Source of the DNA: Planctomycetota bacterium
Lineage (GTDB): Bacteria > Planctomycetota > UBA8742 > UBA2392
Length of the DNA: 64,000 bases
Assembly (NCBI GenBank): GCA_027493625.1
Contig: JAOSKM010000001.1
Coordinates: forward strand, 1,517,489-1,581,488
Direction: 5' to 3'
A program made the translations under genes and the position numbers. A model generated the notes under the pieces. That model searched no databases and was not told the origin of the DNA. It saw nothing but the letters and a program-made list of their open reading frames with translations. Shown piece by piece: positions 17,287 through 26,112 of this stretch (positions within the stretch are counted from its first letter, which is position 1; every line of letters begins with the position of its first letter).

Positions 17287-17645
17287 ACAAATACGCCACC
17301 AGGGAGCGTGACCCGCAGCAACCCCGCCACCGCGCGGAGCTGCCGCCGACGGTCCCACCGCCCGCGGAACTGGCCCGCATGAGCGACCAGGAGCTCTACC
17401 CGTTCGTGCCCAAAGATCGCCTGACTGACGGCCTTGGAGTCGAAACGGAAGTGACAAATCGCTTGTGGTGCCGCGAGCAGAACGTCAGCAGGCGCCACCT
17501 CCAAGACTTGCTCGAGGGCCGCAGAAAACCGAAGCCCGGCGCCAAGCGACACGCCAAGCGCGGCAGCACCAGCCCGGCAACGCCAGCCACAGGCGGGACG
17601 CCGGCCGGCCGCACGGAACATGGACACCCCGGAGGAGGCCGATGA
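17283..17645 (+). CDS. Hypothetical basic protein (120 aa)
   Basis: 120 residues from GTG 17283, which overlaps the stop of the replication gene in a GTGA. It contains MSDQELYPFVPKDRLTDG and a helical WCREQNVSRRHLQDLLEGRR segment, then a Lys/Arg/Pro/Gly-rich disordered tail. The HTH-like middle and basic tail suggest nucleic-acid binding. It ends by ATGA overlap with the next gene. No family recognised. Confidence 0.5.
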   Translation: MNKYATRERDPQQPRHRAELPPTVPPPAELARMSDQELYPFVPKDRLTDGLGVETEVTNRLWCREQNVSRRHLQDLLEGRRKPKPGAKRHAKRGSTSPATPATGGTPAGRTEHGHPGGGR

Positions 17646-17836
17646 AACATCGAGCGGTACCAGTCAGCCACGCGAACTGTGAGCCGCTGCCGGCCGGCAC
17701 CCGCGGCCTTGCCGAAGACCAGTTGCATGAAGCTGTCCGCAGCAACGTGCCTGGCGCGCACTTGGAGCTGCAGGCACGCGTGCGCCTGGCCAACCGGGCT
17801 ACTTGCCGGCGGGAGAGCCCCCGGGGGGCGCGATGA
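17642..17836 (+). CDS. Hypothetical small protein (64 aa)
   Basis: 64 residues from ATG 17642 with a strong GGAGGAGG site, overlapping the previous stop as ATGA. Reads LAEDQLHEAVRSNVPGAHLE then LQARVRLANRATCRRE. Predicted helical and basic. It ends by ATGA overlap with the following gene, so it is the middle link of a coupled chain. Function unknown. Confidence 0.5.
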   Translation: MKHRAVPVSHANCEPLPAGTRGLAEDQLHEAVRSNVPGAHLELQARVRLANRATCRRESPRGAR

Positions 17837-18357
17837 ACCTGGACGACTACCTGGCCGCGGGCCTGACTGCCGGTGAGCGCCGTGACGCACTTGAGGCGGA
17901 CCATCGTGAGCTGGCCGAGCGCGAACTGTGGCCGAGACTACTGGACTCCGGCCACTTGGTGGATGAGCACCGCCTGGTGTGGCTCGGGGCCGCGATCACC
18001 AACGGCACGTTGCGCGTGACCCATGAGCCGGCGCAGCGAGTCGCGCTGCACCTGCGCGAGATCGCCGCCGCACCGGACGTGAACATCACCATCCGCGAAG
18101 AAGCTGCCGCCGTGCTGGCCACGGCGGCCGGCGCCTGGATGGACTGGTTCGCTCACGACCTCCGGCCCCGGGTTGAAGAGCTGGAAGCCGTCACGCAGAC
18201 GTTCGCGGCCCGGCTGGTGAGCGCGCAGGACCACCGCGCAAAGGCGGTCCTGCGCAGGCTGAACAACATCATCCACAACCCGGCGACACCACCCGACGTG
18301 GAGGCCGCCGCTTCAGCGGCCCTCGCGGCGGTGATCAGCGCCATGGAAAAGCCGTAA
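17833..18357 (+). CDS. Hypothetical protein (174 aa)
   Basis: 174 residues from ATG 17833, overlapping the previous stop as ATGA. Nearly all helical: MNLDDYLAAGLTAGERRDAL, ELWPRLLDSGHLVDEHRLVW, REEAAAVLATAAGAWMDW and ending AASAALAAVISAMEKP. No catalytic motif, signal peptide or membrane segment. The start at 17803 is less likely because it lies inside the previous gene without a site. Island-specific protein of unknown function. Confidence 0.55.
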   Translation: MNLDDYLAAGLTAGERRDALEADHRELAERELWPRLLDSGHLVDEHRLVWLGAAITNGTLRVTHEPAQRVALHLREIAAAPDVNITIREEAAAVLATAAGAWMDWFAHDLRPRVEELEAVTQTFAARLVSAQDHRAKAVLRRLNNIIHNPATPPDVEAAASAALAAVISAMEKP

Positions 18358-18390
18358 CCCTAACCGCGGCCGAGCCGCAGAAAGAGCACG

Positions 18391-18744
18391 ATGAACGACC
18401 CGCAACAGGCCCCACCAGCAGACCGCCGCGCCGCCGTGAACATCCCGGCGATTGAGGCAACGATCGTAAAGGCCCTGGAGGCAATCTGGCCCCTTGAGAC
18501 CATCAACCTGCCCAGCGTGAAAAGCCAGATTAGCGAGCTTGCGCAGGTCGTTTATGACGAAGCCATCGCGATGGAGCAGCTGAACGAAGCCGTAGCCAGC
18601 GTGGCGCGTGACCTCCATGCCCACGGCTGCAAGCACCTGGCGAAGCTGTCCAGCCAGGGATTGACCAGCGCGGATCTGCTGGGAGCGAACCTCAAAGCCG
18701 ACACACTCGCGATTCTGCGCCAGCCGCGCAGCGTGCACCTGTAA
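18391..18744 (+). CDS. Hypothetical protein (117 aa)
   Basis: 117 residues from ATG 18391. Helical (IPAIEATIVKALEAIWPLE, KSQISELAQVVYDEAIAMEQ, LNEAVASVARDLHAHGCK) with a C-terminal LTSADLLGANLKADTLAIL. A weak AGAAAGAGC site precedes the start. It lies 33 bases after the coupled chain and probably shares its transcript. No family recognised. Confidence 0.5.
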   Translation: MNDPQQAPPADRRAAVNIPAIEATIVKALEAIWPLETINLPSVKSQISELAQVVYDEAIAMEQLNEAVASVARDLHAHGCKHLAKLSSQGLTSADLLGANLKADTLAILRQPRSVHL

Positions 18745-18802
18745 TCAGCCCGAGGGGGCAAACCCGGCCGCGAGGCCATAGAAACCGAACCGAAAGGACG
18801 CC

Positions 18803-19396
18803 ATGACCAAAGACGAAATGAACCAGCTCAGCCAGGCCCTGCAGGCCGGCGCGAAGCAAGCCGCCCGCGACCTGATCTTCGGGGCGCCGATCGAACCGGA
18901 GCCCGCCGACTGGGAGCTGTACGACCAGCTGCAGAAGGTGAACCATCACGCGCTGACGGCAGCGCAGACGGCCTTCATGGAACGCCTGCGCGTGCTGCTG
19001 GCGGAGCCCTACCATGCGGCAAACTACGACGCCGCCAAGCGTGCCCTGAAAGCACGCGCACTGCGCGGCCAGCTTGCGCGCGCGCAGGAGCTGATCGCGG
19101 TGCTGGGCGGCGAGGCCGAGATCGGCGCCGCCTGGGGCATCCCGGCCGGCCGCGCCAAGGACTTGTACTGGGCGCCGCGACACCACCAGGAACTGGCCCG
19201 CGAGCAATTCGGCGCACTGAGTGTCAACGGTTTCCTGGCAGACGTGAAGCGCCTGAGGGAACTCGAGGCCGAATGCGCCGACCTGCGCAAGCAGATCGAC
19301 GCCCTGCTTGAGCCGGCCGAGAAGCTGGCCAGCGAGCGCGAGCAGCTCCTGGCCGCTGCCAAGGCCGAGCGCGCGAAGCTGCACCAGCACGCCTGA
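18803..19396 (+). CDS. Hypothetical helical/coiled-coil protein (197 aa)
   Basis: 197 residues from ATG 18803 with GAAAGGA upstream. The N-terminal two-thirds is helical (NQLSQALQAGAKQAARDLIF; FMERLRVLLAEPYHAANYDA). The last 60 residues form a coiled coil (KRLRELEAECADLRKQIDAL, EKLASEREQLLAAAKAERAK). It precedes a strong hairpin and a tape-measure-like gene, so a structural or scaffold role in phage-like particles is possible but unproven. Confidence 0.5.
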   Translation: MTKDEMNQLSQALQAGAKQAARDLIFGAPIEPEPADWELYDQLQKVNHHALTAAQTAFMERLRVLLAEPYHAANYDAAKRALKARALRGQLARAQELIAVLGGEAEIGAAWGIPAGRAKDLYWAPRHHQELAREQFGALSVNGFLADVKRLRELEAECADLRKQIDALLEPAEKLASEREQLLAAAKAERAKLHQHA

Positions 19397-19605
19397 GAAC
19401 GCAGCCGCGCCGAGCGGGTCGGCGCGGCGCCCGGGCTGGGTGTGTTGCCCGGCCCGGCTTTCGACAACCATGGCGCGGGTAGCCTCCGCGCCGAAGCAGG
19501 ACAGGGAGCGGCCTACAGCGGCCCGCATTCACACCCCCTGGGATTGCCGGTGGGACGTCCTTTCCCACGCGATTCGGCCCGCCGAGAGGCGCGCATCCTG
19601 TGAGG

Positions 19606-19633
19606 CCCGGGGCGGGTGTGTGCCCGCCCCGGG
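19606..19633. terminator. Strong GC hairpin
   Basis: Perfect 11-bp stem CCCGGGGCGGG / CCCGCCCCGGG with a six-base loop. No T-run follows, so it may act as a weak terminator or processing site within the 286-base gap after the 18803-19396 gene. Confidence 0.45.
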
Positions 19634-19682
19634 GGCTGGTGGCGGGGTTCATCCCGCGCACGGGACTTGAACGGAGTACTTC

Positions 19683-20829
19683 ATGGCCAGCAAGCAGAAC
19701 GGCGCGAGCGTCGACCTCTCAGTCAACACCGCAAAGGCTCTCGCGGATCTGCGCGAGGTGGCACGCCAGGCCGATGCAGCACAGGCCAAGCTCCGAGGCC
19801 TGCCTGACCCGGGCAGCGGCTCGCCCGGCATGCACCCGCGCCTGCCGCCCATGCCCCACGCCGGCATTCCCGGCGGCCGTGGTGGCAGCAGTATGCGCAA
19901 GTCCAACGCCCGCGCCCTGGAGAGCCTGCGCGGCATGCGCCGCGAACAGGAGGTGCTGGCCGGCACGCGACCCGTGCACATTCCCGCTGGGCCCTCAGCT
20001 GCGGCGGAATCCCGCGCACAGGCGGGGAAGTTCCTGCTGACGCCAGACGCCTCAGGCGCCGCGGAACAGGGCGCCTGGGCACAGACCAAGCAGCGGCTAG
20101 CACGAAGCATGAGCTTCAGCGAGGGCCTGAAGACTGAGGCCGACGGTCTCAGTTACGGCCCGTTTAAATTGGGGCGCGACGGTCTCGCTCTGCGCAACGT
20201 ATGGACCAAACTGGGGCCGGCCATGGCCTACGGCGCCGTGGTCGTCGGCGGGCTGAAGATGGTCGAGGCCGGCGGTGTGTTCCTGCTGAACGCGATCGAG
20301 GAATCTTCCCGCTCGGGCCGGCCGATCCGGGAGACGCTGTCCATGGCCCTGCAGCAGGGCGTGGACCGCGCCGTCGCGAACGCCACGGAGTCGCTTTACT
20401 CGGCCACGATCGGGATGGGGATGAACGTAAACGCCGGCCTGGCCGCCGGGGCAATGCTGCTGGTGGATCGTCCCGACCTGGCCAAGCAGGTGCAGTTCGC
20501 CTGGACCACGGCCCGGCGGGAAGCCGCCGACTTCTTCGCGGAGATGCGCGGAGAAAAGACCTCGGCACAGAAACTGGTGTCCCTGCGCAACGAGCGCGAG
20601 ATCGTGATCGACACGGCGATTGCCGAGTCCAAACGCCAGGCGGAAAAAGGACTCAGAGCGCGTGGCGGAGCAACTGATGCACCTGGGCTTCCCCGGCAGC
20701 ATGGACCGGCTGAAGGGCGAAGTACAGGGCACGATCTGGGAGGCGAGCCAGCGGCCGAAGCTGGACAAGCTGATCCACGATTACGACCGCCAGGAAAGCG
20801 CGCTGATCAACGGTGACCAGGGCGGATAG
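19683..20829 (+). CDS. Hypothetical phage-like protein with coiled coil, frameshifted
   Basis: Start ATG 19683. The N-terminus DLSVNTAKALADLREVARQ and the following AAQAKLRGL resemble the start of tail tape-measure proteins. A hydrophobic segment (MAYGAVVVGGLKMVEAGGVF) lies near residue 185. The frame changes in a five-A run at 20644-20648; removing one A joins AIAESKRQAEK to DSERVAEQLMHLGFPGSM, and the protein ends LINGDQGG at 20829, 381 residues in all. Without repair the frame runs to 20816 with a meaningless tail. The tape-measure idea is weak, as the protein is short; treat as a hypothetical phage-like protein. Confidence 0.5.
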
Positions 20830-20930
20830 GAATCGGCTGACGTTTCCTCGGCGCGCGGGGATGGAACCGGAAGCCGAGGGCAGGGGCGCAGCGCGAACGT
20901 GGGGCAACGTCGCAAGCCAGGAGGGCAACG

Positions 20931-21611
20931 GTGACAAAGCGAGCAGGCAGACGAAAACCGAAAGCAGCGCCGGCAAAGAAACGGGCCACCCGCGACCGTA
21001 AACAACCGGCGCGCAAGCCTGAACGAACTGAACGGATCTGCCGGAAACGCCAGGTGGCCCAGGACTCGATCCTGGCCAGCATCCAGCAGGGCGCGACAAA
21101 GGCCGCGGCAGCACGCGCCGCCGGCGTAGGGCGCACCACGCTTTGGAACTGGTGCCAGCATGACAAGGACTTCGCCGCCGCCATGGAAGCGGCCGAGGGC
21201 GGCTGCATCCGGCGCGTCGAGAGCGCGACCTACCTGAACGCCCTGCGGCCCGAGGGGCACCGCGACCGCCGGCTGTTCCTCGAGCACCGCGCCGGCTGGA
21301 AGGGGCAGGCGTCCCTCGAGATCGAGATCCCGCCCGTGGTGGTGACCGACCAGCGACGGGAGCGCGGCGTGCACGGATTCGTGAGATCAGAGCCGGACCT
21401 GCAGGCCATGAGCGACGAACAACTGGCCCGCTACAGCGCCGCCCTGGAGGCACTGATGGAGCTGGAGACCGAGGTCGGTATCAGCCTCGATGGTGTGAGC
21501 TTCGAGGAATTCAGCGCCGCTGCCCAGGACATCGAGCAGGTACGCCGCTACGCCGCGGTGCTGCGCCGCCTGGACGTGCTGGAAGCCGAGATCGCAAGGG
21601 GGGAACCGTGA
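20931..21611 (+). CDS. Terminase-small-subunit-like helix-turn-helix protein
   Basis: 226 residues from GTG 20931. A Lys/Arg-rich N-terminus leads to an HTH: ILASIQQGATKAAAARAAGV then GRTTLWNWCQHDKDFAAAME, followed by RRVESATYLNALRPEGHRDR. This matches the DNA-binding part of small terminase subunits, which pick the packaging site. The C-terminus is a long helix (MSDEQLARYSAALEALMELE). No large terminase is adjacent. In satellite elements a lone small terminase can redirect a helper phage's packaging; here this is inference. A generic transposase-type HTH is an alternative. Confidence 0.6.
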   Translation: MTKRAGRRKPKAAPAKKRATRDRKQPARKPERTERICRKRQVAQDSILASIQQGATKAAAARAAGVGRTTLWNWCQHDKDFAAAMEAAEGGCIRRVESATYLNALRPEGHRDRRLFLEHRAGWKGQASLEIEIPPVVVTDQRRERGVHGFVRSEPDLQAMSDEQLARYSAALEALMELETEVGISLDGVSFEEFSAAAQDIEQVRRYAAVLRRLDVLEAEIARGEP

Positions 21612-21730
21612 AGACCATCCACGCGCTGCTGCCGCCGGAACAGGGGAGCAAGCGCCAAGCAGGCCGCCAAGCGCGCGGCACACCCGCCCGCAAGGCCCGC
21701 AACAAGCGGCCGGCGCGCCGTCAGCAGTGA
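21608..21730 (+). CDS. Very small basic peptide (40 aa)
   Basis: 40 residues from GTG 21608, overlapping the previous stop (GTGA) and ending at TGA 21728-21730. It reads MKTIHALLPPEQGSKRQ and then an Arg/Lys/Ala-rich tail. The coupling to the small-terminase-like gene is the only evidence that it is translated. It may simply be a short read-through frame. Confidence 0.3.
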   Translation: MKTIHALLPPEQGSKRQAGRQARGTPARKARNKRPARRQQ

Positions 21731-21784
21731 ACAGGCAAACCCCTGCGCCCACGGCAGGGTAGACTGAACCAACGGAGGCACGCC

Positions 21785-22273
21785 ATGCGCCAGGCAACCG
21801 TCGCGCTGCTGATCTTCGCCCTGCTGGCCGGGGCCTGTTCGAACGCAACCAACCAGGTGGGCAACGCCGCACCGCCGGCGCCCACCTTGCGCGAATCATG
21901 GGCGGCCTTCGCCGCCGGTGATGACGCCAGCGCCCTGGCCGGCTTCAACGCCTCGGCCGAGAGCGGCAACAGGAGCGGGAACTACTGGCGGGGCCTGTGC
22001 CTGTTGTGGGGCTGGGGCACGGCCGAGGATCTTCACGGCGCCCGCGCCGCACTGGCCCAGGCGGCAGACGCCGGCCATGGCGACGCGCGGGATCTGCTGG
22101 ACGGGATTGAGCGCCTGTTGCTGGGCAACCCGCGCGGCAAGAGCTACGCGGGCATGCTGGCCCGTGAGGCCCTCGAGCAGGGCATGCCCGGCACCCTGGC
22201 CGGGTTGGAGACCATGTGGCGCACGGAGGCGCGCGAGTTGTACGAGGGCAAAGCCCGGGAGCTGTCCAGGTGA
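21785..22273 (+). CDS. Sel1-repeat-like lipoprotein
   Basis: 162 residues from ATG 21785 with GGAGG upstream. The signal peptide has a lipobox LAGAC (Cys18). The body has a Sel1/TPR-like pair of helices (SGNRSGNYWRGLCLLWGWG, then TAEDLHGARAALAQAADAGH). Sel1 repeats mediate protein contacts, and a lipoprotein in an integrated island may act at the cell surface, for example in exclusion of other elements; this is a guess. Overlaps the next GTG start by four bases. Confidence 0.6.
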   Translation: MRQATVALLIFALLAGACSNATNQVGNAAPPAPTLRESWAAFAAGDDASALAGFNASAESGNRSGNYWRGLCLLWGWGTAEDLHGARAALAQAADAGHGDARDLLDGIERLLLGNPRGKSYAGMLAREALEQGMPGTLAGLETMWRTEARELYEGKARELSR

Positions 22274-22488
22274 GTGACGCCGTGAGCAAGCAGGACCGCG
22301 AGCTGGCCGAGGCCGGCTACCCGGAGGCCTTGCGGACCAGTCAGGTCTGCCGCGCCCTTGGTGTGCACCAGCAGACGGTGCTGAAGCTGGTGCGCGAGGG
22401 CACGCTCAGCGCTTTCCGGCTCAACGCGCAGATCCGAGTCCGCCGCCACGACCTGGCCCACTTCCTGGTGGTCAGCCGAGTCCGCTGA
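22270..22488 (+). CDS. Excisionase-family helix-turn-helix protein
   Basis: 72 residues from GTG 22270, coupled to the previous gene. The motif RTSQVCRALGVHQQTVLKLV then REGTLSAFRLNAQIRVRR and HDLAHFLVVSR is a standard small MerR-like excisionase (HTH_17) fold. It lies just upstream of the four recombinase genes, where a directionality factor for excision would be expected. It is the second such gene in the island, so the two may serve different recombinases. Confidence 0.75.
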   Translation: MSDAVSKQDRELAEAGYPEALRTSQVCRALGVHQQTVLKLVREGTLSAFRLNAQIRVRRHDLAHFLVVSRVR

Positions 22489-22610
22489 GCCCGCCAGAAC
22501 ACCCCGCCAGACCGCACCAGCGCCACCAGGAACGCGAAGCAGCCCGACGAACGGCGCCGAGCCCACCAGCGCAACCGGCATCCAAACCTTGACACGTCCA
22601 GAGGGGCGAT

Positions 22611-22811
22611 ATGACGTCGAACGCCAAGCACACCGCCAAGCGCCGGATGGACCGGCCCGCAACCCGCCCGGCTGGCCGGAATGCTGCAGGCCCCAGGGCG
22701 CACTTTATCCCCTGCTACACGCACCGCCGGATTTTGTACTGGAACCCGCAGGGGAAGAACGTCCAGAATGAGCGCGGCCGGCAGGTGTTGGAGCACCCGC
22801 CGGGCCGCTGA
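22611..22811 (+). CDS. Hypothetical basic protein (66 aa)
   Basis: 66 residues from ATG 22611 with AGAGGGG upstream. Basic and Arg-rich at the N-terminus (AKHTAKRRMDRPATRPAGR), then FIPCYTHRRILYWNPQGKN. It lies between the excisionase-like gene and the recombinase trio. The tight ribosome site supports translation. No known family. Confidence 0.4.
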   Translation: MTSNAKHTAKRRMDRPATRPAGRNAAGPRAHFIPCYTHRRILYWNPQGKNVQNERGRQVLEHPPGR

Positions 22812-22836
22812 CCACAACCGCTGAACTGGAGCGATC

Positions 22837-24134
22837 ATGGCTAAACACCGTTTATCCATTACTTTTGGGACAGCCGCAACTGCGCCGGTGATCACCCTGG
22901 CGGACGCCCGGCGGGCTGCCGAAGAGGGCAGCCTGAAGGTGACCACGGCTCTCGAGCCGCCGCCGCTGGCGCACACCTCGGCCGGCCCGTTCAACCTGGC
23001 CGACAACGTGCGGGCATGGGTTGACCGCATGAGCCAGCGCCACAACGCGCAGACCGCGCGGGCCAAGGCATCCCGCCTGCGCCGCTTCACGGACTGGCTG
23101 CGTGTCGCCGGCATCACGCTGTCGGACTGGCGCGACGTCACGCCGGCGCTGGTGGACCGCTTCATAGCCTGGCGCATGGAGACCCCCGCGGCCCACCGCT
23201 GGCGCCAGGTCCCCGGCGAAGCCGAGGGCGGACGCCTGGTCAAGCCGGCCACCATCGCCCGTGACGTGGAAGCTCTGGCCCGCTGGCTGGCCTGGAACGA
23301 AGAGCGCGAGATGACGGGCTCGATCCGCAGCGTCTACCTGCGCGGCCGGGTGAGCGAGCGCCGGCAGGGCGACACCTTCAGCCTGACCAGAGCCCAGCAG
23401 GATGAGCTGCTGCGCTGCGCCCGGCTGGTGCAGCGGGGGCAGGATGCCCTCAAGTGGTCCGCACCGGGAAAGAAGCGCGGCACCATGCGCCGCAAGTCGG
23501 CAACCTGCACGCACTGGCCCCCGGTGCTTTCCACGCGTTCTGCCGCCTCGGCCTCGAGCTGGGCCTGCGCCCGCGTGAGCTGTTCTGGGTTGCCTGGGAG
23601 GACTTCAGCGAGCTCGGGGAGGGGCGCGCTGTCCTCGAGGTGCGCGACCACCACGCGGAGGTCAACGGCCGGCGCGTGCTGATCAACGCGATCAAGACCC
23701 GCCAGAGCCGGCGGAAACTGCTGGTCCCGGCGGACCTGTGGGCCGAGCTGACCAGCCTGCGCGAGAGCCTGCAGGCGGCCGGGGACCTGCGCCGCTTCCT
23801 GTTCGCCGTGCGGGACGATCGCACGCCCCACGGCTGGGCCAAGCCGGAGATCAGCTTCGCATTTCGCGCCCTGAAGGACGCCCTGGCCGAGCCGCGCCTG
23901 GTGTGCAACACCCTGCGCAAGACCTGCGGCAAGAACCTGCGCGACCAGGGCCTGGACTACTTCGCCGTCGCGCAGTTCCTCGGACACAGCCCGCAGACCA
24001 CCCTGCAGCACTACGTCAGCGACTGCCGGCAGGAGGAGGCCTTCGACCCGGTGAGCGCCAAGCCGGTGAAGCTGGCCGAGGTGGTTGGTGCCGCAACAGG
24101 TACTTGCACCCCCGGGGAGGCGCCATGCAACTAG
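22837..24134 (+). CDS. Tyrosine recombinase 1 of the trio, frameshifted
   Basis: Start ATG 22837. The N-terminal core-binding half is clear (FNLADNVRAWVDRM; RAKASRLRRFTDWLRVAGI). The catalytic half is in the +2 frame: LGLELGLRPRELFWVAWEDF (Arg), VCNTLRKTCGKNL (usual His replaced by Asn, Arg kept), FLGHSPQTTLQHYV (His, Tyr). One base is missing between about 23430 and 23500; adding it gives a 432-residue protein. It overlaps the next recombinase by 10 bases. The Asn at the first box-II position is unusual and could impair or modify catalysis. Size and order match the first member of 'recombinase in trio' (RIT) sets. Confidence 0.65.
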
Positions 24135-25093
24135 CGCCCCGTCACGTTGCCGAGGCCGAGCCCGGCAGGCTGGCCGTCACCCTGGCCGGCGCGATCGCCC
24201 GCTACCTGGCCGAGCTGCAGGGCAGCCGCTCGGACAACACCCTGCGCAGCTACGCCGCCGACCTGGAAGGCCTGCGCGTACACCTGGAGGGCGCCGGCTG
24301 CGCCAGCCTCGCCGACGTGAACCGCCAGCACCTGCGCGCCTGGCTGGCCGACCTGAGCCGCGCCGGCCTGGCGCCGGCCACCATCCGCCGCAAGCTCAGC
24401 GCTGCCCGCGGCCTGTTCGACTGGTGCACGGCCGTCGAGCTGCGCGGCGACAACCCGGCCCACAACCTGCGCGGGCCGAAACGGGCGCATGCCCTGCCCG
24501 ACGTGCTGAGCGTGGCGCAGGCGCTGGCCCTGGTCTACGCCCCCGACGTGCGCACCTGGACCGGCAAGCGGGACCGCGCCCTGTTCATGCTGCTCTACGG
24601 CGCCGGCCTGCGGGTCAGCGAAGCCGCTGCCCTGGATCTCGCCGACCTGGACTTCGCCGGGGGCGCCTTGCGCATCATCGGCAAGGGCGACAAGGAGCGC
24701 CGCCTGCCCTTGCTGCCCAGGATCGCCCGCAACCTGCGGGGTTGGCTGGAAGTGCGCGAAGCCACGCCGAAACGCAAGGCAGGCCCCACCGCGGCCGCGA
24801 GACAGGCCCTGCTGATCAGCGAACGGGGCACGCGCCTGGACAAGCGCAGCCTGTTCCGCATCGTGGTGGACCACGGCCGCGCCCTCGGGATCGAGCTGCA
24901 CGCGCACACCTTGCGCCACTGTTTCGCGACACACCTGCTCGACGCCGGCATGGATCTGCGCGACGTGCAGGAGCTGCTGGGGCATTCGCACCTGGCAACC
25001 ACCCAGGTCTACACCCACGTCAGCGGGGCGAGGCTGGCCGAGGTCTACAGGCAGGCGCACCCGCAGGCGCGCCGGGAGGCCTGCCATGGATAA
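24125..25093 (+). CDS. Tyrosine recombinase 2 of the trio (XerC-like)
   Basis: 322 residues from ATG 24125, overlapping the previous gene by 10 bases. N-terminal SAM-like binding domain: NTLRSYAADLEGLRVHLEG. All catalytic residues are present: Arg163 (GAGLRVSEAA), Lys in GKGDKERRLP, His261 and Arg264 (HAHTLRHCFATHLLD), His287 (LLGHSHLATT) and Tyr296 (QVYTHV). The length and motifs are close to XerC/XerD enzymes. It overlaps the third recombinase by eight bases, which implies joint production. Confidence 0.88.
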   Translation: MQLAPRHVAEAEPGRLAVTLAGAIARYLAELQGSRSDNTLRSYAADLEGLRVHLEGAGCASLADVNRQHLRAWLADLSRAGLAPATIRRKLSAARGLFDWCTAVELRGDNPAHNLRGPKRAHALPDVLSVAQALALVYAPDVRTWTGKRDRALFMLLYGAGLRVSEAAALDLADLDFAGGALRIIGKGDKERRLPLLPRIARNLRGWLEVREATPKRKAGPTAAARQALLISERGTRLDKRSLFRIVVDHGRALGIELHAHTLRHCFATHLLDAGMDLRDVQELLGHSHLATTQVYTHVSGARLAEVYRQAHPQARREACHG

Positions 25094-26078
25094 CGCCGCG
25101 GCCGTCGCCGACTACCTGGCCTGGCTCGAGCATGAGCGGGGCCTGAGCCTGAACACGCTCAAGGCCTACCGCGCCGACACGGGCCGGCTGCTGAACTTCC
25201 TCGATCTCCGCGGCCTGCAACAGCTTGCCGACGTCACGCCCGAGCTGCTGGCGGAGTTCCTGCAGACGCTGCAGCGCCTCGGCCTGGGCAGCGCCGCCAG
25301 GGCGCGCGCCGTCGCCTGTCTGCGCGGCCTGTTCCGCTTCGCTTGCGCGGAGACACCCGAGCTGCGCAACCCGGCGCGCCGGCTGCCGAAACCCGGCCGT
25401 AACCGACGGCTTCCCGACGTGCTGAGCGAGCGCCAGGTCAACCGCCTGCTGGAGGCCCCCAGCGGTAACCGGCCGCTGGCCCTGCGCGATCGAGCACTGC
25501 TGCACCTGCTGTACGCCACGGGCGCCCGGGTGAGCGAAGCTTGCGCCCTGACACCCGGCGACGTCGATCACCAGCAGGGGCTGGTGCGACTCAGCGGCAA
25601 GGGCAACCGCCAGCGGGTGGTGCCGATCTCGGCCGAGGCCTTGCGCCACCTGCAGGCCTGGCTGACCGAGGGCAGGCCCGCAGTGATTCGCGGCAAGGGC
25701 CGCAAGCAGCGCGGTGACCCGGGCCCCCTGTTCCTGGCCCGCGGGGCGCATCCACTGTGCCGGCAGAATGCCTTTGAGGTGGTCAGGCTGAACGCCAAGC
25801 GCGCCCGCCTGCGGGGCGTCATGGTAGGCCCGCACACTCTGCGGCACTGCTACGCCACCCACCTGCTGGAGGGGGGCGCCGACGTCCGAGCCGTGCAGGA
25901 GCTGCTGGGCCACGCCAGCATCAACACCACCGCGACCTACACCCACGTAGCAATCGGCCGGCTGAAGCGCGAGCTGCGCCGCCGGCACCCGCTGGAAACG
26001 ACCGCCCGTGATCCGCAGTTTGATGTGGCGGCGGTCCCCTGCAGCAAAGAGCATGAAGTGAACCAGCCAGGGCAATAG
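25086..26078 (+). CDS. Tyrosine recombinase 3 of the trio (XerD-like)
   Basis: 330 residues from ATG 25086. Binding domain: [39 protein letters not shown]. Catalytic residues: Arg148 ([10 protein letters not shown]), Lys in [10 protein letters not shown], His250 and Arg253 ([15 protein letters not shown]), His276 ([10 protein letters not shown]), Tyr285 ([10 protein letters not shown]). XerD-like, complete, with a 40-residue tail beyond the tyrosine. It overlaps the second recombinase by eight bases and lies 34 bases before the integrase. Confidence 0.88.
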   Translation: MDNAAAVADYLAWLEHERGLSLNTLKAYRADTGRLLNFLDLRGLQQLADVTPELLAEFLQTLQRLGLGSAARARAVACLRGLFRFACAETPELRNPARRLPKPGRNRRLPDVLSERQVNRLLEAPSGNRPLALRDRALLHLLYATGARVSEACALTPGDVDHQQGLVRLSGKGNRQRVVPISAEALRHLQAWLTEGRPAVIRGKGRKQRGDPGPLFLARGAHPLCRQNAFEVVRLNAKRARLRGVMVGPHTLRHCYATHLLEGGADVRAVQELLGHASINTTATYTHVAIGRLKRELRRRHPLETTARDPQFDVAAVPCSKEHEVNQPGQ

Positions 26079-26112
26079 TCAGCAGCGGCTTGAGCCGCGA
26101 AAGGAGCGAGCA

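Noticed and set aside
22837..26078. Calling the recombinase trio a complete independent RIT element
   Set aside because: No flanking inverted repeats or target duplication are visible, so only the gene arrangement supports it.
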